A stretch of DNA of 64,000 bases from Chamaecrista fasciculata (lineage: Eukaryota; Streptophyta; Magnoliopsida; Fabales; Fabaceae). The notes under the pieces are model-generated. The model saw nothing but the letters and a program-made list of their open reading frames with translations, did no database searches and was not told the origin of the DNA. This document shows, piece by piece, positions 59,594 to 64,000 of the stretch. The DNA is taken from NCBI GenBank assembly GCA_003254925.1, contig QANZ01010003.1, positions 1-64,000 on the forward strand, read 5' to 3'. Position numbers and translations under genes: made by a program. How positions within the stretch are numbered: the stretch's first letter is position 1; each line of letters opens with the position of its first letter.

Positions 59594-59719
59594 GGGTAAA
59601 ATACAAAAAACGTACATGTGGTTTGACCCGATTTTACATTACTACTGTGTGGTTTAAAACGTCTCACTTTGGGTACCTGAGATATGTGTCTGATCTAACC
59701 ATATTTCATCATATATTTT

Positions 59720-60940
59720 AGTGACATTTTAGGGCATTTTATATTCATTTGGGATTCAATTGCATGCATTTATGTCCTTTTATGCTAAAATTTGATGCCT
59801 TGAGGTTTGATGATTATTTGGACTATTTTGTAATCAATTGTGTGGTTTTCTCGGGTTTAATCTTTATTATTTGATTGATCCTCTTTATCCTGAGAATTCA
59901 CTTAGTTTCTCGATGTTCTTGATAGGTTTTAATGAAGTCCAAAGTGCTAAAATACTTCGAGGAAGGCTCATGGATGTTTGGAGACGAGTCAAGGACCAAA
60001 CCGAGACGAATCAAGGCTTCTAGAAAAACTGCAGGCATGCACAGCCGTGGCGGGTTTGCGGCTAATTTTAATTAATTAGGCCCAAGCCCGATTTTGATGA
60101 TTCTGACCTAAATTTTCTTGGTTTGAGCCGAAAATCTCATATATGAGGGGTCTTTAGGTCAGTTTGAGGCTACATGCTTGCTTGGAGAGAGTTTTACACA
60201 TTCTTTATCTCGATTAGCCATTCTCATCTTCTCGTGAAACTTTTTGTGGAATCATGGCAGTCAATTCTGAAGTTGTTCATCTGTCCACCATGAGCGGCTA
60301 AACACTCATACCCGGAGGAGCATTGGAGCAAAGCATGAACTAGGGTTTCACACTTAGGGAGTTTTTCTCACACTAGAATTAGGGTTTTACTTTATTGTTC
60401 TTGATTTCTAGTTGGACCTGAGAACTATTTGTGAATTTTGATTCTTGATTAGGAACTTGATTTTATTTCTTCAATTATATCTTGATTGTAACCCTAGAGT
60501 CTATACTAGTTTGGTTATAATTATAGGTATATAGATTTGACAATGGTATTTGTTATAAAAATTATGTTTCTTGATCTTCTTTATCATCAATTGAATGAAG
60601 GTTTTCAATTCTTGTTATGTCTTATCTTGTTTGAGGTATTTTCATGATAACATTGTTAACCTAAGTCATTGAGTTATTAGTGACTACCTTAGGATGATTT
60701 GTGTGACGCTCTATTTATCTTTAGTAGTGATGATTGCTTAATCCAATTGCTCTGTCGGGTACTCTCTCAACTTGGTTAATCCGTTAATTTATTATTATTT
60801 CCTTTCAATTCGGTATCGTTTGCTTTTAAACTTTGCACACAAGTTCCTCGAGAGATCGACTCGGATTGCACCACTATAGTGCATTAATTCTGGTATTTTT
60901 GGCCACCTAGCGACGGGTGCGATAAGTGTCGTTTAGCAAC
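59720..60940 (+). repeat. Probable solo LTR, Ty3/gypsy type
   Basis: A ~1.2-kb non-coding stretch that ends with CCTCGAGAGATCGACTCGG and GGTGCGATAAG near 60930. This resembles the 3' part of long gypsy (Tat/Athila-like) LTRs. No internal domains follow. The start, end and target duplication could not be fixed, so this is a moderate guess for an old fossil. Confidence 0.4.
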
Positions 60941-61504
60941 TAGGGTACATGTGTTTTTGTTCCGTTAATTTTAATAGAAAATGCTGACGTTGCGCAATCT
61001 TAGCCATCGATTTCCAATGTATCTTAGCCGTCGATTTCTATTGCATCTTAACCGTTGGTTTCTCTTGCATCTGAGTCGTTGATTTCCATTCAAAGGTTAA
61101 AATCTCGTTTTTGGTTTTCAAACTATGGAAGAAGTTTCATTTTGGCCATAAAAGGCTATTTTTTATTTCATTTTTGTCCTTAAACTTTCACATTTTTTCT
61201 GTTTTGATCTCCAAAATGTGATTTTATCGTAATTTTAACCGTTATTCTTAGTTCAACCCAAATTTATCTCCAATTTAAAATTGATCTCCAAAATGTAACT
61301 TTATCATTGGCCCATTCTTATCTCATTATTCTCAACTTCCCCCTCTTTTTCATCATTTTCATTCATTTTAGTCCCAAATCATCAAAATAAAATTGTAAAG
61401 TGTCCTAAAACTCTTCCAAACATTCCAATTTAGTCATTAATCCAAGAATCTTTTAGGGACTAAATTGATACACAAGGACTAAATTGAAATCAAACAAAAT
61501 ATTT

Positions 61505-61603
61505 AAAACCCTAAATCCTAAAACCCAAAACCCAAAAACTCTAAAACCCTAAACCCTAAAACCCTAACCCCTAAATCCCTAAACCTTAAAACCCTAAAAC
61601 CTA
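61505..61603. repeat. Degenerate interstitial telomere-like repeats
   Basis: About 14 units of CCCTAAA and variants (CCTAAAA, CCCAAAA), the plant telomere motif, over 99 bp. Confidence 0.85.
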
Positions 61604-61721
61604 GCCAAACACTCTCTTCATCATCATCTTCTTTCCATAAACTCAACAACCCCTCATTCCTCATACAAATTTCAAATTCTACTCATCAAATCAAATCATA
61701 AATAATCAGAATTCTACTCTC

Positions 61722-61901
<180 letters not shown>

Positions 61902-61936
61902 TTCTACTCAACAAACCCCAAATCACATACATTGAT

Positions 61937-61971
<35 letters not shown>

Positions 61972-62663
61972 GACAGCGACAGACAATGATGATGCAGACA
62001 ACGGCGGCAGACAATGATGATGCAGACGACGACGACGATGATCTTGACGGCGGAGGAGAGAGAGAGAGTGAGGATGAGGAAGGAAGAGGACAACGGAGGA
62101 GAGAGAGGTTGAACGAATGGTGGAATGGTTGGAAGAGTGAAGAAGAAGACGAATAGACGTGGGAGAATGAAGAGAAATTTATGTTTTGGGGCTAATTCAA
62201 TTAAAGTTTCAATTTCTGTTTTTTTCTTACATTTTGATCTTTTATAAAAAGAAAAGGACCTTAAAAAATTGTTTTAGGACCAAAATGAAACTTATCACAT
62301 AGTTCGTGGACCAAAAATTGATTTTTCACTGAGTCACAAGCATACTTCGTCTAAATTCTAACGGAAAAAAGTTCAAGTACTTAATGTGAGTAACGTCAAA
62401 ACACATAGGTACCCAAAGTGAGACGTTTTAAACCACACAACAGTAATGTGAAATCGGGCCAAACCACAGGTACGTTTTTTTTTATTTTACCCATATTTAA
62501 AATAAACTTATGAAAAATAATTAAATATTTATTAAAAAATATTTTATAAATAAATATTATTTTTTTAACGGTGTATAAGAATATTATTTTTTTAAAAAAT
62601 TTTAAATATTTTTAACTCAAGAATTTATTAAAGTTAACAATAAAGGCATATTATAGAAAAAAA

Positions 62664-62758
62664 GAGAGACCTTAAATATATCTAAGGGCTTAGAAAAAAA
62701 AAAGACAAAAAATATGGTGACGTGTCACAATGAGAGAGCTTAAATATATCTAAGGGCT
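62664..62758. repeat. Direct repeat, two 27-bp copies 68 bp apart
   Basis: TTAAATATATCTAAGGGCT with a preceding GAGAGA occurs at 62664-62690 and 62732-62758. Confidence 0.7.
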
Positions 62759-62956
62759 CAAATAGCATACTTCAGGGGCACTTCACCAAAACTTACCGTA
62801 GGGGATCCAAATTTAATTGCGCATATAAAAGAACAACAATATTATTATTAGTAGTCAAAATTTGTAGAGGATTAAGGAATAGGGGAACTAGGGTTATCTC
62901 TCTTGTCTCTTTCCCCCTTTGCCTCTAATCCCTAGCCGCTACCGTAGAAGACTGTT

Positions 62957-62994
62957 GGGGCTGCCGCTACTCACCTATGAGTAGCGGCAGCCCC
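62957..62994. other. Perfect 17-bp hairpin with 4-base loop
   Basis: GGGGCTGCCGCTACTCA, loop CCTA, then its exact reverse complement TGAGTAGCGGCAGCCCC. It sits within a CT-rich stretch that looks like a plant 5' leader. Confidence 0.85.
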
Positions 62995-64000
62995 CCTCTC
63001 GTCTCTCTCGTTTCTTGTTGTTTCATGTCCTTCGTCTGTGTCGAGATCTGAAGCTAGTATTTCAATGGTATCTCTTTCTTTCTCTTATCTTTCTTTTTGT
63101 AATCTTAAATAATATCAGATATGGGTTTAGTTCCTTTTTCTGGAGGTTGTTCTTTTAGATCTTGTTTTATCCCTCTTAATTGGTGGTGTTTTTGTAATTT
63201 TCCTTGTGTTATTCTCATATTTCATTCTTAAGTTTTTATGGATATACAGATCTCGCGCTCGGTATCATTTTGATAAACTCGATGGTTTCTTTATCGGGAA
63301 GATGCTTTCCTCTTTGACAAACAGTACATATAATTGTAAGCTTTTTGTTGACAACATGCGTAATGATGTTTTTCACCCTCGGTATATCCTTCTTATAAGA
63401 TTAGTATTCCTTATAGGGACATTTTATGAGCCAAATTCATCAGAGTTCAACAATATTTACGTTTTATTATTCTTGTTTATCAGTTTTAAAGTCTTTGATC
63501 TCATATAAATGTCACTTGGCTATTATTTAATATATTTCTTCTTATTATAAAAAAAAAACCTTGTGGTTATAAAAAATGTGAATTGAATGATAAATATTAC
63601 AGATTAGTACAGGTACATATTTTATTTGAAATAGAATACAACTTCCAAAATAATTGTGAGAAAGCATCGAGTAATATGATGATCCTCAATAAAAAAAATT
63701 AATATATTAAAAATAATTAATAATTATTATTTATTGTATCTTCGACCAATTAAATCAATTAAACCACGAATTGAATACTTCCAAATCTTTATCTGGTCCA
63801 GTCTTGATAATATTGAAAAATATTAAATATAGTTAGATATAAATCTTTAAATAAAAAAAATATTTTTTTTGTCAAATAAAAAATAAAGATATAAAAAATA
63901 CTAAAATAATTCAATCTTATAGTCTTGGGCCTACGGTCTTGTGTTTCTTTCGTAGAAAGCCTACGGCCTTGTGTTTTTTTTTTCAGTATGTAACACATTA

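Larger units (their letters stand above)
62502..64000. other. Intergenic DNA to window end
   Basis: A direct repeat lies at 62664-62758. A transcribed-looking CT-rich stretch with a perfect hairpin lies at 62870-63060. The remainder is AT-rich. A 100-codon frame at 63206-63508 resembles nothing known. No gene is claimed. Confidence 0.4.

Noticed and set aside
61932-62156. 74-codon Asp/Glu/Arg-rich frame
   Set aside because: Built from low-complexity CA, TA, GAC and GAG repeats next to the microsatellite, inside a transposon-like inverted repeat.
63206-63508. 100-codon frame near the window end as a gene
   Set aside because: Composition is Phe/Leu/Ile-rich as expected for AT-rich non-coding DNA, with no recognised motif.

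Overview
This window is nuclear DNA from a flowering plant, almost certainly a core eudicot. The evidence is AT-rich intergenic DNA, GT-AG introns, a DYW-type PPR editing factor, the floral F-box gene UFO, and a dense layer of plant transposons (copia, L1-type LINE, hAT, Mutator-like, Harbinger, Helitron). The species cannot be named from the sequence. No bacterial genes, CRISPR arrays or organellar inserts were seen.

Layout. 1-10.4 kb: two tandem + strand copies of cytosolic tyrosyl-tRNA synthetase. The first is cut by the window start and lacks the usual last exon; the second is complete (10 exons, 385 aa). 10.7-15.5 kb: a young, nearly whole Ty1/copia element with matching LTRs and target duplication. 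15.7-18.6 kb: a 135-bp-period minisatellite, one captured METTL5 methyltransferase exon and a Helitron-type 3' end. 19.9-21.3 kb: a broken EGY3 fragment and a 600-bp solo LTR. 22.6-25.3 kb: a MITE, a tandemly duplicated small coiled-coil ORF pair, and a non-autonomous hAT element.

26.8-43.7 kb is the conserved genic core, all on the - strand: an intronless OTP84-like chloroplast RNA-editing PPR gene, a three-exon HDHD3-like HAD hydrolase, and a 16-exon DNA polymerase eta gene (712 aa) with catalytic, ubiquitin-binding and PCNA-binding motifs. 44-55 kb is transposon-rich, with a LINE nested in a Mutator-like element, three further terminal-inverted-repeat elements and a second LINE stub. 56.2-57.6 kb is the intronless + strand UFO gene, preceded by two candidate TATA boxes, a 45-codon upstream ORF and, further out, two diverged copies of one spaced noncoding block. 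59.6-62.5 kb is a composite Mutator-like element holding a probable solo LTR, telomere-like repeats and a 179-bp TCA microsatellite.

The host genes are unrelated housekeeping or developmental genes (translation, plastid RNA editing, hydrolase, translesion synthesis, floral patterning) and do not form a pathway. No convincing new multi-gene system was found. The most interesting signals are the duplicated block upstream of UFO, a gene-conversion-like tract between the TyrRS copies, and the Helitron-type end next to a captured METTL5 exon. All identities and exon borders were worked out by eye from translation and remembered family sequences; no database search or alignment program was run.
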